In this document: one piece after another, positions 1 to 7,963 of the stretch
Position numbering within the stretch: position 1 is the first letter of the stretch
Layout: each line of letters begins with the position of its first letter
From: Deltaproteobacteria bacterium
GTDB lineage: Bacteria > Desulfobacterota > Binatia > UBA9968
Assembly: GCA_016180805.1 (NCBI GenBank)
Contig: JACPAM010000025.1
Span: forward strand, 1 to 42,870
DNA: 42,870 nucleotides
Direction of reading: 5' to 3'
Notes under the pieces: generated by a model
Told to the model about the DNA's origin: nothing
Seen by the model: the letters and a program-made list of their open reading frames with translations, nothing else
Database searches by the model: none
Made by a program: the position numbers and the translations under genes

Positions 1-663
1 GGCCCGCCGCGGTACCACACCGGTCTCGAAGTAGCGGACGGCGTTTTCGCTGACAAAGGAAACCGAGGCGCGCAAAAGCGAGGTTTCGACCTGTTGCCCT
101 TCGCCGGTGATGCCGCGGTTTACCAACGCTCCCAGGACCCCGTAGCACGCATAGATCCCGGTCAGATGGTCTGAAAAAGAGATCCCCATCCCGTGGGGTT
201 TTTCCGAATCGGTGCACAGGCTCAAGAGCCCGCTCATCGCCTGCCCGACGGTATCGTAGCCGGGAAGGTCACGATACGGACCGCTTTGCCCGAAACCGGA
301 GATGGAGCAGTAGATGATTTTTGGGTTCAGCCGGCGCACCGTGTCATAGCCGAGGCCGTGCTTCTCCAAAGTCCCTGGTCGGAAATTCTCGATCAGAACG
401 TCCGAGCGAGCGGCCAGCTTAAACGCGATGTCACGGGCCTCGTCGTGACGAAGATCCAGGGTCACGCTTTTTTTGTTGCGGTTGAGGCTACAGAAAGTTC
501 CGGAATAGAGTTTTTCACCCCAGCCGCGAAAAGGGTCTCCCTGCTTTGGCTGCTCCACCTTGATGACTTCAGCCCCAAGGTCCGCCAGGAGCATGGAAGC
601 AAAGGGTCCCGTCACGTAGCTGGCGATCTCAAGCACTCGAATTCCTTCAAGGGCACCACTCAT
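1..663 (-). CDS. CaiB/BaiF family III CoA-transferase, 3' end beyond window
   Basis: The first 221 residues are visible and run off the window edge; the family is about 400 residues long. The start is the ATG at 663, with GGAG a few bases upstream. The opening LEIASYVTGPFASMLLADLGAEVIKVE, given here only as its hallmarks (VTGPFAS near residue 16 and LGAEVIKVE near 30), plus LDLR, ENFRPG and ISGFGQ motifs identify the family, which moves CoA between organic acids. The segment that normally carries the nucleophilic Asp (Asp169 in formyl-CoA transferase) reads SLLRAS here, with Arg at residue 198. The protein may therefore use another mechanism, act on a different substrate, or be a non-catalytic paralogue. 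It lies 114 bp downstream of the kinase gene in the same direction, separated from it by an A/T-rich repeat. The substrate is not predictable. Confidence 0.9.
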   Translation of the reverse strand, partial: MSGALEGIRVLEIASYVTGPFASMLLADLGAEVIKVEQPKQGDPFRGWGEKLYSGTFCSLNRNKKSVTLDLRHDEARDIAFKLAARSDVLIENFRPGTLEKHGLGYDTVRRLNPKIIYCSISGFGQSGPYRDLPGYDTVGQAMSGLLSLCTDSEKPHGMGISFSDHLTGIYACYGVLGALVNRGITGEGQQVETSLLRASVSFVSENAVRYFETGVVPRRA

Positions 664-678
664 AACGAACTCCGTTCC

Positions 679-790
679 AATGCAAAATGCAAAGTGCAAA
701 ATGAAAAATGCAAGAATAGAGAGGCAAAGATCAACTCATGGAACCGCATTCATTTTGAATTTTGCAATCTGCAATCTTCATTTTGCATTA
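679..790. repeat. A/T-rich palindromic repeat, TGCAAAATGCA family, copy 1
   Basis: The left part holds runs of TGCAAAATGCAAAGTGCAAA type and the right part the reverse complement (TTTTGCAATCTGCAATCTTC, then ATTTTGCATT), so the segment can fold into a long imperfect hairpin. It fills the gap between the histidine kinase and the CoA-transferase. It also overlaps the kinase 3' end: its last three sense codons and stop (AAT GCA AAA TGA) are repeat sequence. Related copies lie at 7612-7676, 27722-27752 and 30181-30269. Confidence 0.75.
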
Positions 791-3180
791 GCGATAGCAT
801 AAGGAAAGGTAAAGGTAAAGGTGGAGCCTTTCTGGGGTTCGCTTTCGACGCGGATTTCCCCCTGCATCATCTCGAGGTACTTTTTGACAATGCTCAGACC
901 CAGACCCACGCCGCTGTGGCTTCCGGTATGGGCATCTTTCTGCTGATAAAACTCGTCGAAGATCTTGTCCAGGCCCTCGCGCTCGATACCGATCCCGGTG
1001 TCGGCAACGCTAAATTCGACTCGCCCCTTTCCCGGCAGATCGCGCACCCGGACTTCAATCGTGCCCTGAAGCGTAAACTTAAAGGCATTGCCAATGAGGT
1101 TCTGAAGAATCTCTTCGAGCTTCAAGGCATCCGTGGTGATCGGCGGCAGGTTCTTCTCCACCTCCCACAGCATTTTCAGATTATGGTTGTAGTTCAACTG
1201 CTCGGCGAAAGTCTGAACGTGGTCCACGACATCTTCGAGGTGAAACGTCGACACGTCCATGGACATCTTCTTGGCCTCAAGGCGCGTCATGGCCAAAACG
1301 TCATTGATCAGCTTCAGGAGCATCTGGGAGTAGCGCAGGATTTTTTCCAGGGAGTCTCTCTGCTTTGGCGTGATCTCCCCAAAAAAACGATCCCGGATGA
1401 GATCAGCGTTGCCGATGATCACGTTGAGCGGCGTTCGTAGCTCGTGGGACATTGCCGCCATAAACTCCGACTTCGCCCGGCTAAGCTCGATCAGCTCCTG
1501 GTTCGCTCTCTCCAGCTCGGCGGTTTTTTGCTTGACCTCGCCGAAAAGGTTGGCGTTCTGGATGGCTACGCCGATCTGTTCTGCCATGGAGGTCAGCAGG
1601 CGAACATCTTCAGGCGCGAGATGACGAGGTTCTCGGCCCTGGCAAAGCATCGTTCCGAGAGTTTTTTCCCTTGCTTTGATGGGAAAGGCAGACAAGAAAC
1701 TCAACCCAGCTCTCTGTGTCGCCTTCGTGTGGCTGATTTGCTGGTAGCGCGGATCGGTCCAAACATTCTCAATAACAACCGCCGCTCCGCTTTCGGCAAC
1801 GCGACCGATAAATCCTTGCCCGCGAACAAAATGCCGAACCTGCATCCAAAACTCCGGGTCGGTTTCAAACGAGGCACGCAGATCAAGGCTCTCTCTTCGA
1901 TCATCGAACAAGAAAATCCGTGTCGTATCGAAGCCAAAGATCTCGATAATCTTCTTGATGACTTGCTGCAGGACCTGTTCAGCCTCCAATGACTGGCTCG
2001 CCGTCGCCGTGACGTCGTAAAGGGCAGATAGTTCTCTGGTCCGGCTCTCCACTCTCTGCTCCAGCGTGGCGTAGGAGGTTTTGAGCTTCATTGCCATCCG
2101 ATTAAATTGCTCGCCCAGCTCTTCTATCTCGTCGCCGGTCCTGATCTGCGCGCGGTAGTCGAGATCGCCCGCCGCGATGATCTCGGCCCCGCGGTGGAGC
2201 TCCCGAATCGGCTTCGTAATCCTGTCGCTCGCCCATACAATCGCGGCGGCCCCCATCAGCAAGACCGCAGCTAAGAGAAGTACGGCGTAGCGCTCGAGCC
2301 TGCGCACCTCCGCCAGGGCGACGTGTACAGGCTCCTCCAATATTACGGCCCATCCCAACCCAGATACAGGAACAAACGTACTCAGCACGGGCTTGTTGAT
2401 AATCCCTCGGCCTTCCTGGGCTGGACTGGAATCCGTGCCGCTGGGGTGGCGCAAAAATTCCTGGACTGCGTGAATGTGTGCCAGGCTGGTCCGTTTCAGG
2501 ACCAGCGACGGATCTCGATGAGCAATGAGATTTCCCTGACCATCCACCAGATAAGCATAACCCGCACGGCCGAATGCAATTTCCCCGATAACTTCCCAAA
2601 GACTTTTCAGATTGGCCTCGGCGGTGACGACGCCGACAACCGTGCGAGGAGTGATCTTCAAAGGAACGGCCACGGTAATATAGGGCTCGGCCCGGTCCGA
2701 AGTGTATACGGGACTGATATAGCTCTCGCCCTTCATGGCTTTGGCAAATTTGTCTGAGCCGCTCTGATCCGAGAACTCCGCGGGCAGGTACACACGCCTC
2801 TCGGAGACCTTAACGACTTCCATCCCCTTATCGTCTAAAATCGACACCTCGGTATAGGCCTGATCGTTTTTCAACAGGAGCAGGGCCAAGAGCCTCTGCG
2901 TTTCGCTCCCCATTTCATCCAGGCTGGCGGAGGCAGCGAGATCAGAGAGGCGGTCGACCTTACGACGCACGAAATCCTCAATCTCCTCGGCTACCCTGAG
3001 GGCTATCTCCTTCTGCAGTCCTGCCGCCTCTTTTTTTATGAGACGGCGGGTATAGAGGGAACCGGCAAGGGTACTGATGATCAGGGCTAGCCCGAAAAGG
3101 GTCAGCCCCCACGTCAGAAGCCGCCGGCGGATGCTGCCGCTTTTCCAATGGAATAGCTTCGTAAGTTTCCGCCAATCCAT
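778..3180 (-). CDS. Membrane sensor histidine kinase (Cache-HAMP-GAF-HisKA-HATPase)
   Basis: This 800-residue protein has a membrane segment at about 21-44, an extracytoplasmic Cache-type sensor region at about 45-296, a second membrane segment at 297-318, HAMP at 318-372, GAF at about 398-545, a short coiled coil, HisKA with the phosphoacceptor His579 in MSHELRTP, and a complete HATPase domain (N-box around Asn694-698, DTGIGI at 727, GVGLGL near 757). It should autophosphorylate in response to a periplasmic ligand, with a second cytosolic input through GAF. The gene starts 12 bp after the second of two solute-binding protein genes, so the three are probably co-transcribed and the binding proteins may present ligand to the Cache domain. 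No response regulator is encoded nearby. Its final codons and stop come from an intergenic repeat. Confidence 0.93.
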   Translation of the reverse strand: MDWRKLTKLFHWKSGSIRRRLLTWGLTLFGLALIISTLAGSLYTRRLIKKEAAGLQKEIALRVAEEIEDFVRRKVDRLSDLAASASLDEMGSETQRLLALLLLKNDQAYTEVSILDDKGMEVVKVSERRVYLPAEFSDQSGSDKFAKAMKGESYISPVYTSDRAEPYITVAVPLKITPRTVVGVVTAEANLKSLWEVIGEIAFGRAGYAYLVDGQGNLIAHRDPSLVLKRTSLAHIHAVQEFLRHPSGTDSSPAQEGRGIINKPVLSTFVPVSGLGWAVILEEPVHVALAEVRRLERYAVLLLAAVLLMGAAAIVWASDRITKPIRELHRGAEIIAAGDLDYRAQIRTGDEIEELGEQFNRMAMKLKTSYATLEQRVESRTRELSALYDVTATASQSLEAEQVLQQVIKKIIEIFGFDTTRIFLFDDRRESLDLRASFETDPEFWMQVRHFVRGQGFIGRVAESGAAVVIENVWTDPRYQQISHTKATQRAGLSFLSAFPIKAREKTLGTMLCQGREPRHLAPEDVRLLTSMAEQIGVAIQNANLFGEVKQKTAELERANQELIELSRAKSEFMAAMSHELRTPLNVIIGNADLIRDRFFGEITPKQRDSLEKILRYSQMLLKLINDVLAMTRLEAKKMSMDVSTFHLEDVVDHVQTFAEQLNYNHNLKMLWEVEKNLPPITTDALKLEEILQNLIGNAFKFTLQGTIEVRVRDLPGKGRVEFSVADTGIGIEREGLDKIFDEFYQQKDAHTGSHSGVGLGLSIVKKYLEMMQGEIRVESEPQKGSTFTFTFPYAIANAK

Positions 3181-3192
3181 GTTCTTTGCAGC

Positions 3193-4164
3193 CTACTCAA
3201 TCACTTCATCCGCTCTAACCAGGACTGCCCTAGGAATCTTGAGGCCAACAGCCCTGGCAGTCTTTAGGTTAATAACCAACTTGAACTTGCTGGGCAACTC
3301 AATGGGAAGATCTGAAGGTTTGATGCCTTTAAAAATCTTATCCACAATCAATGCTCCCTGTCTGCCCAGGGCGAAGTAGTCTGCCGCGTAAGTCGCCAGA
3401 CAACCTCTCATCACATTGGCGCGCAGCGATGTCATCAAGGGCAGCCTCTCCTTAATGGCCTGTTGAACGAGGATGTCGATAGAGTCGGTGACCGTTGAAT
3501 CGGGTGGGGTATAGATGGCATCCACGGCTTTGCGCGTGAGGGTGGGAGCGACTTTCGCGATCTCTTCGCGGCTACGAACCTCGATCTCCCAGAATGTCAA
3601 TCGTTGCCTCTTTCCTTCTTCTCGCGCGGCATTCAGGTTGGCCTTAAAGTTAACCGAACCAGGATCATTCAGTGCGGCAATGTGCTTCACCCACGGGGCC
3701 AACTCTCTCAGGAGCTCCAACCTCTTTCCGGTTATCTCCACGGTCGCAGCGCTGATGCCGGCCAGATTGGTGCCCGAGCCGGCAAAGCTCTTGACCAGCT
3801 TCTGAGGGTTTCCTGCGCTAAGAAACACTACGGGGATATTTGTGCCTTTGGTAGCCTCTGCCGCAGCTACCGTGGCGGTTGTAGAAGAGGTAACGATAAG
3901 GTCCACTTTATCTTGGACCATCCGGCGTGCGAACCCGTTGAGGACCTCATCGCTCCCCTTGGCATCGTAGAGATCGTAACGGACCTTTTGGCCTTCATGG
4001 TACCCGAGTTCAGCCATACGAGCTTTAAACCCCTCGAAGGAGTCGAGAAACTGCTCCGTGGTATTCAGGGAGCCAATGCGATAAACTTTTTGTTGGGCCG
4101 GAGATGAACTTGCAAAACAAAAAAGAAGCGACCCAAGCAATAGAGCAAGGACGGTTTTCTTCAT
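3193..4164 (-). CDS. ABC-type solute-binding protein (PF04392 type), copy B
   Basis: This is a 323-residue secreted protein with a Lys-Lys n-region, hydrophobic core and cleavable signal (to about residue 24), followed by the KVYRIG opening and the IPVVFLSAGNP and TSSTTATVAAA motifs of the ABC_sub_bind family. I chose the ATG at 4164 because GAGGGG lies six bases upstream; a longer TTG start at 4182 would overlap the preceding gene. It is clearly paralogous along its length to the product of the gene 10 bp upstream, including the C-terminal NLKTARA(V/I)GLKIPR block, so a tandem duplication is likely. The family binds diverse small ligands in the periplasm, often aromatic amino acids or unknown compounds. 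No permease or ATPase is encoded within reach. The kinase gene follows after 12 bp, which suggests a sensing role. Confidence 0.88.
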   Translation of the reverse strand: MKKTVLALLLGSLLFCFASSSPAQQKVYRIGSLNTTEQFLDSFEGFKARMAELGYHEGQKVRYDLYDAKGSDEVLNGFARRMVQDKVDLIVTSSTTATVAAAEATKGTNIPVVFLSAGNPQKLVKSFAGSGTNLAGISAATVEITGKRLELLRELAPWVKHIAALNDPGSVNFKANLNAAREEGKRQRLTFWEIEVRSREEIAKVAPTLTRKAVDAIYTPPDSTVTDSIDILVQQAIKERLPLMTSLRANVMRGCLATYAADYFALGRQGALIVDKIFKGIKPSDLPIELPSKFKLVINLKTARAVGLKIPRAVLVRADEVIE

Positions 4165-4174
4165 CTTGGACCCC

Positions 4175-5143
4175 TCACTCAATTACCTCATCCGCCCTGA
4201 TGAGAACCTGTCGGGGAATCTTGAGACCTATAGCCCTCGCAGTCTTCAGGTTTATGACCAGCTTCAATTTGAAGGGCATCTCGATGGGAATATCCATGGG
4301 CCTGGCCCCCCTGAGGATCTTATCCACTAGTATCGCGCCCTGTTGACCCAGGGAGTGGTAATCTGCCCCATAAGTAGCCAGAGCCCCCTTTTGGATATCA
4401 ACCACGGTTGGGGCAATAGTCGGAAGTCTTTCCTTGATCGATTGGTGAACGATCTCTCGAATAGCAGCGATGACGAAGGCATCCGGTGGGATAAAGATGG
4501 CCTCGCCCATCGTCCGGCTGAGGCCGTTGATTGCGGATCTTCGTTCCTGGTCCGTAGAGACATTCACGTTAACCAAAATTAAATCCATTTTCTTGGCTGC
4601 CTCTTCCAAGGCTTGGAGAATCTCTTTATAGCTCACTCCTTGCGGATGATGGAGTGCGATCACCCTCTTGACCTTGGGGTCTAGGTCTTTCAGAAGTTCC
4701 ATCCGCTTACCTGTAAGGTCAATGGATGAGGTGCTGATACCCGTCAGGTTGTTGCCTGAACTGGCATAGCTCTTAACAAACGCCAGCGGATTGCCAGCGC
4801 TAAGAAAGACTACAGGGATGTTGGTCCCCGCGCTGGCCTTGGCCACAGGTGCGGTAGCCGTCGTTGACGAGGTGACAATAAGATCCGACGCGTCCTGGAC
4901 TAGTTTCTGGGCGAGCCTTTTCAGGGACTCTCGACTACCCTGGGCATTGTAAAACTCATATTTGACATTCTTTCCCTCGGTATAGGCCAACTTCCCCATC
5001 CTCTTCTTGAACCCCTCGAAGGCAGGTACAAACTGATCATCGGCCACCAGGGCGCCTATCCGGTAGACCTTCTGCGCCTGGAGCGGACCCGGAACTCCAA
5101 CGCCCAAAGAGAGCGCTAGTGTAACGGCCAGAATGGCTTTCAT
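4175..5143 (-). CDS. ABC-type solute-binding protein (PF04392 type), copy A
   Basis: This 322-residue periplasmic binding protein starts at the ATG at 5143. The frame stays open further upstream to a TTG, but that part contains the extended -10 element at 5171-5179, so it is not coding. The signal peptide is MKAILAVTLALSLGVGVPG-like, followed by KVYRIGALVADDQF, TSSTTATAPVA and NIPVVFLSAGNP, the same landmarks as the downstream paralogue. It is the first gene of a likely three-gene unit ending in a Cache histidine kinase. The two copies have diverged enough to suggest different ligand preference. I see no transporter partners, so a transport role would need a permease encoded elsewhere. Confidence 0.87.
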   Translation of the reverse strand: MKAILAVTLALSLGVGVPGPLQAQKVYRIGALVADDQFVPAFEGFKKRMGKLAYTEGKNVKYEFYNAQGSRESLKRLAQKLVQDASDLIVTSSTTATAPVAKASAGTNIPVVFLSAGNPLAFVKSYASSGNNLTGISTSSIDLTGKRMELLKDLDPKVKRVIALHHPQGVSYKEILQALEEAAKKMDLILVNVNVSTDQERRSAINGLSRTMGEAIFIPPDAFVIAAIREIVHQSIKERLPTIAPTVVDIQKGALATYGADYHSLGQQGAILVDKILRGARPMDIPIEMPFKLKLVINLKTARAIGLKIPRQVLIRADEVIE

Positions 5144-5170
5144 AGAAACCGCTGTCGAAAAGCAGCAAAA

Positions 5171-5179
5171 ATTATACCA
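5171..5179 (-). promoter_or_regulatory. Extended -10 promoter for the binding-protein/kinase unit
   Basis: On the minus strand the sequence reads TGGTATAAT, a consensus -10 hexamer (5176 to 5171) with the TGn extension. The region 17-18 bp upstream has no good -35, which is common for extended -10 promoters. The expected start site is near 5164, about 20 bases before the ATG at 5143. Confidence 0.6.
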
Positions 5180-5285
5180 CAAGTAGCCCCCCAGGGCACT
5201 GAAGGGCTAAAGGGTGGTCTCGGCAAGAAATCTGTTCTTGGAAAACCCTACTTTGCGGAAAAGCCGACAAAAACTGCCCCGTCTC

Positions 5286-6281
5286 TCATCCACCCCGTCC
5301 GGCTTGAGCGAACAGGGCGGACGCCGCCCGCTGAAGCATCTCGATCCCGCGCACGTCCTGATCAAAAAGAGGAACCAGAGCGCGCACGGAACCGTCAAAC
5401 TTCTCCCAGATGGTTTTCATGTGCTCCTCCTGCATCTGCACCCGGTTGAGAACAAAGTTGGGCACGCGGTCTCCGAGCGCCTGCTTATCCAGGAGCATAT
5501 TGACCACGACCCCCCCTACCGGAATGCCAAAATCCTGAAACCACCCGATAAAGCGGGTGATCACGGCAATGGGAAGGGCCTCCGGAAGCGTGACAAAGAA
5601 GAAAGCCGTCCGCTCCTGATCGGTAAGGCACATCCGTGCCTGACCCATGCGCTGCCGAAAACGCAGGAGGTAATCCAGAAGCGGGTCTTCCTCCTTTTTT
5701 TTCGTGAAGGAGAGCATCTCCCGCAAAGTGCGAGCTTCTTCCCGGGACCTGAGCATTTTGTCCACCCACAGGGAGTAGACTTTCGACATGCCCAGCAGAC
5801 GGCGGGCGTTCGCCGTGGGCGCGGTATCGAAGACGAAGAGGTCGTAGTCGTCCTTCAGCATAAGGTCGACCATGTTCTCGAACATGGCCGATTCCTCAAA
5901 GGCCGGGTTCATCGTCGCCGACTCGACGAAATCATCGGCCTTCGTGCTGATATCGGCGAACTTGAGGAACCACTGGATTTTCTCCCTGATCTCCCGTTTC
6001 GACCGCTCGATCGTCTCTTTGGTATCGATCTCGTACGCCCAGAGATTTTCCACCACGGGGGTGGGAGCGCCAAAGACGGATCGACCCAGCAGACCGGAGA
6101 GGCTATGGACAGGATTGGTTGAGGCAAGGAGCGTTCGTTTGCCGCTTCCGGCGACCCACAACGCCGCGGCCCCGGCCATCGCGGTCTTCCCCACACCCCC
6201 CTTACCACCGAAGAAGACATACTTGAGTCCTGGATGCTCGCGCAGATACTCAGCCATCGACAAGGTAATCTCGTCTCTCAT
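5286..6281 (-). CDS. ArsA/Get3-like ATPase, subunit with altered switch I
   Basis: This 331-residue protein has the deviant Walker A GGKGGVGKT at 25-33 and the switch II signature DTAPT followed by ARRLL, placing it in the ArsA/Get3 (anion-transporting ATPase) branch of SIMIBI NTPases. Its length fits a single-domain Get3 or half an ArsA. The switch I motif, normally DPAHSLSD with the catalytic Asp (Asp57 in yeast Get3), reads NPVHSLSG; the codon for residue 56 is AAT. The equivalent D57N change in yeast Get3 blocks hydrolysis. It lies 51 bp downstream of a paralogue that keeps this Asp but has lost DTAPT, so a heterodimer with one working site is plausible. No arsenic genes are adjacent. It is the last gene of the cstA unit. 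Confidence 0.85.
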   Translation of the reverse strand: MRDEITLSMAEYLREHPGLKYVFFGGKGGVGKTAMAGAAALWVAGSGKRTLLASTNPVHSLSGLLGRSVFGAPTPVVENLWAYEIDTKETIERSKREIREKIQWFLKFADISTKADDFVESATMNPAFEESAMFENMVDLMLKDDYDLFVFDTAPTANARRLLGMSKVYSLWVDKMLRSREEARTLREMLSFTKKKEEDPLLDYLLRFRQRMGQARMCLTDQERTAFFFVTLPEALPIAVITRFIGWFQDFGIPVGGVVVNMLLDKQALGDRVPNFVLNRVQMQEEHMKTIWEKFDGSVRALVPLFDQDVRGIEMLQRAASALFAQAGRGG

Positions 6282-6297
6282 CGTCTCGACGCGGAAC

Positions 6298-6330
6298 GGG
6301 GACAGGCACCGCTACGCGGAGCCAGTCCCC
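6298..6330. repeat. REP-like palindrome between the two ATPase genes
   Basis: The arms GGGGACAGGCACCGC (6298-6312) and GCGGAGCCAGTCCCC (6316-6330) pair around a TAC loop, with two symmetric A-A mismatches. The GGGGACAGG arm resembles REP elements spread by Y1 (RAYT) transposases. A related GGGGGACAGG hairpin occurs at 37101-37151. In the transcript it would sit between the two ArsA-like genes and could affect mRNA stability or their relative expression. Confidence 0.7.
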
Positions 6331-6332
6331 TG

Positions 6333-7304
6333 TTATTGAAACAGCCGCTCGGCTAGTTTTTCGATCATGGGAAGCCCGGTGACATCCCGCTCCATTTCCG
6401 GGACATAGGCGAGCACCTGATCGCCGACCGTGGTCCGGATCTCCTCCAGGTAGCGCCGTTGCATCGCGATCCGGTTCTGAAGATAAACCGGGATATCTTC
6501 CTTGCCCAGATCCGGCGGGAGAACGCGGTTGACGACATAGCCCGAGATCGGAACGTCGTAGCGGGCAAAGAGATCGGCGGCTTTGCGCGTGTCCAACAGG
6601 ATCATCTCCTCCGGCACCAGGACAAAAAAGAAAGCGGTGCGAACCCGGTCCGTAAGAATCTCGGATGAGGCATTGATGCGGCCCTTGATGTAGCGGAGCT
6701 CCGCCAGGATCTTGTCCTCCTCCAAGGTCTCCTCGCGGCGCAGCGTGGCGGCCACCTGGTCGTACTGACGCATCTCTTCGCGCAGCTTCGTGATCTTATT
6801 GATCCACTCGTCGTAAACCTTGGCCATGGAGAGGTAGTAGAGCGCGTGGCCCAGGGGAACGAGATCGTAAATGTAATAGTCGTATTCGCCCTGAACGATG
6901 ATGTCCACCACGGCATCGAAGATGGCGCTCTCCTCCATGGCCGGCTCCGCCGATGCGGCGGCAATGTAGTTGTCGATCTCCTCCGGCACGCGCTCGAATC
7001 CGTACATGTCCAAGATCTTTCGCCGGACTTCGTCCTGGTATTCCCGGATCCGCCGGTCGGCGTCGATCTCCTGGGCCCATAAATTGGCAACGATCGGGAC
7101 CGGCCCCTTGCCGAAAATATCCTGCTGGAAGATGTCCGATAGGCTCGCCTGTGGATCGACGGAGAAAAGGAGCACCCGCTTTCCCTGACGCGCGAGCCAG
7201 TACGCGCACGTGGCCGAGAGCGTAGTCTTACCCAGCCCCCCCTTGCCTCCGAACATGATGTACCGGCGCTCGGGCCGGCTCTCAAACACGTCCTTCAGTG
7301 ACAT
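6333..7304 (-). CDS. ArsA/Get3-like ATPase, subunit with altered switch II
   Basis: This 323-residue protein has Walker A GGKGGLGKT at 19-27 and an intact switch I SVDPQASLSD with Asp50. The switch II signature that should read DTAPTGH is YDLVPLGH here: the Asp is kept but the TAPT residues are gone. It is paralogous to the next gene (331 residues), which shows the reverse pattern. The pair recalls the mycobacterial Get3-like pair Rv3679/Rv3680, which is also made of two unequal half-ATPases. The start ATG at 7304 lies 12 bp after the stop of a small gene, so translation is probably coupled. The likely role is an ATP-driven client-handling or regulatory complex acting with the small proteins or CstA. 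Arsenite transport is unlikely because no arsB, arsC, arsD or arsR is nearby. Confidence 0.85.
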   Translation of the reverse strand: MSLKDVFESRPERRYIMFGGKGGLGKTTLSATCAYWLARQGKRVLLFSVDPQASLSDIFQQDIFGKGPVPIVANLWAQEIDADRRIREYQDEVRRKILDMYGFERVPEEIDNYIAAASAEPAMEESAIFDAVVDIIVQGEYDYYIYDLVPLGHALYYLSMAKVYDEWINKITKLREEMRQYDQVAATLRREETLEEDKILAELRYIKGRINASSEILTDRVRTAFFFVLVPEEMILLDTRKAADLFARYDVPISGYVVNRVLPPDLGKEDIPVYLQNRIAMQRRYLEEIRTTVGDQVLAYVPEMERDVTGLPMIEKLAERLFQ

Positions 7305-7316
7305 AAGCCGTAGCGA

Positions 7317-7592
7317 TCACCCCAGGGTATCCGTGATGTCTCTCTCCCGCAGCATCCGCCGCTTCCACGCGCTGATCTGCGGGGTGACGTAGGGCAGGAG
7401 ACGAAGCGAATAGTAGGGAGGGAGAATGGGGACGCCGAGCAGGTCTCCCATGGTGATGAGGATGAACAGGTGCTCCATGCTGGCGCGGCTGCGCACCGCG
7501 TGCCGGGTCATCTCGTGCGAGGACATCCCGTACACGATGTCCTTCACAACTTGCAAGAAGCCGCCTTTCTTCGGCTTCTTTTCGTCACTCAT
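7317..7592 (-). CDS. Small protein of unknown function, paired copy 2
   Basis: This 91-residue protein starts at the ATG at 7592, with AAAGGA seven bases upstream; the longer open frame is intergenic repeat. It shares with the neighbouring 90-residue protein the core TMGDLxGVPILPP, YSLRLLPY and a Trp-Lys-Arg run (WKRRM), plus an upstream RHA block. The N-terminus is lysine-rich (SDEKKPKKGG) and a modestly hydrophobic stretch spans about 45-70. From memory, the LGVPxPxxYYxLxLLP-like pattern resembles small actinobacterial proteins called cory-CC-star, but this copy has no terminal Cys pair. That likeness should be tested with a profile search. It lies 12 bp upstream of the first ArsA-like ATPase gene and downstream of cstA and its paralogue. 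Confidence 0.75.
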   Translation of the reverse strand: MSDEKKPKKGGFLQVVKDIVYGMSSHEMTRHAVRSRASMEHLFILITMGDLLGVPILPPYYSLRLLPYVTPQISAWKRRMLRERDITDTLG

Positions 7593-7611
7593 CTGATTAT
7601 CCTTTACCACC

Positions 7612-7676
7612 AATGCAAAATGCAGATTGCAAATTGTAAAATTTAATTTTGCGTTTTTCACTTTGCATTTTGCAAT
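7612..7676. repeat. A/T-rich palindromic repeat, TGCAAAATGCA family, copy 2
   Basis: AATGCAAAATGCAGATTGCA on the left and TTTGCATTTTGCAATATT on the right pair across an A/T-rich centre. The element fills the 87-bp gap between the two paralogous small genes. Its composition is strikingly unlike the GC-rich genes around it. Confidence 0.75.
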
Positions 7677-7679
7677 ATT

Positions 7680-7952
7680 CTATACGCCGCGGAGATCATA
7701 TTCCTCTTTCTCCCAGAACTCTTTACGGCGCGCCATTTGCCTTTTCCACTTAGCGATCTCCGGAACCAGGTAGGGAAGGAGGCGCAATGAGTAGACGGGC
7801 GGCAGAATCGGCACTCCGATCAGATCGCCCATCGTAACCACCATAAAAACGGCCTCCAGCTCACGGCGCATCTCGAGGGCGTGGCGGGCGAACTCGTAGC
7901 CGGCCAGCCCATGAAGGAACTGCTTGAATGCCTTCCATCCTCTCTCAAACAC
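7680..7952 (-). CDS. Small protein of unknown function, paired copy 1
   Basis: This 90-residue protein begins 12 bp after the stop of cstA, so it is almost certainly co-expressed with it. Residues 38-70 hold the core TMGDLIGVPILPP then YSLRLLPYLVPEIAKWKRQM, shared with the 91-residue protein encoded downstream. The N-terminal third (FKQFLHGLAGYEFARHALEM) is amphipathic and the C-terminus is strongly charged. One hydrophobic stretch could lie on or in the membrane; there is no signal peptide. A small gene after a CstA-type transporter recalls cstA-ybdD and btsT-yjiX of E. coli, but I see no convincing sequence match to YbdD. The function is unknown; an accessory or adaptor linking the transporter to the ArsA-like ATPases is an inference from gene order. 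Confidence 0.78.
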   Translation of the reverse strand: MFERGWKAFKQFLHGLAGYEFARHALEMRRELEAVFMVVTMGDLIGVPILPPVYSLRLLPYLVPEIAKWKRQMARRKEFWEKEEYDLRGV

Positions 7953-7963
7953 CTCAGACCCTA

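Noticed and set aside
5286-7304. Arsenite efflux system
   Set aside because: The ATPases are ArsA-like, but no arsB, arsC, arsD or arsR lies nearby and the catalytic motifs are altered.
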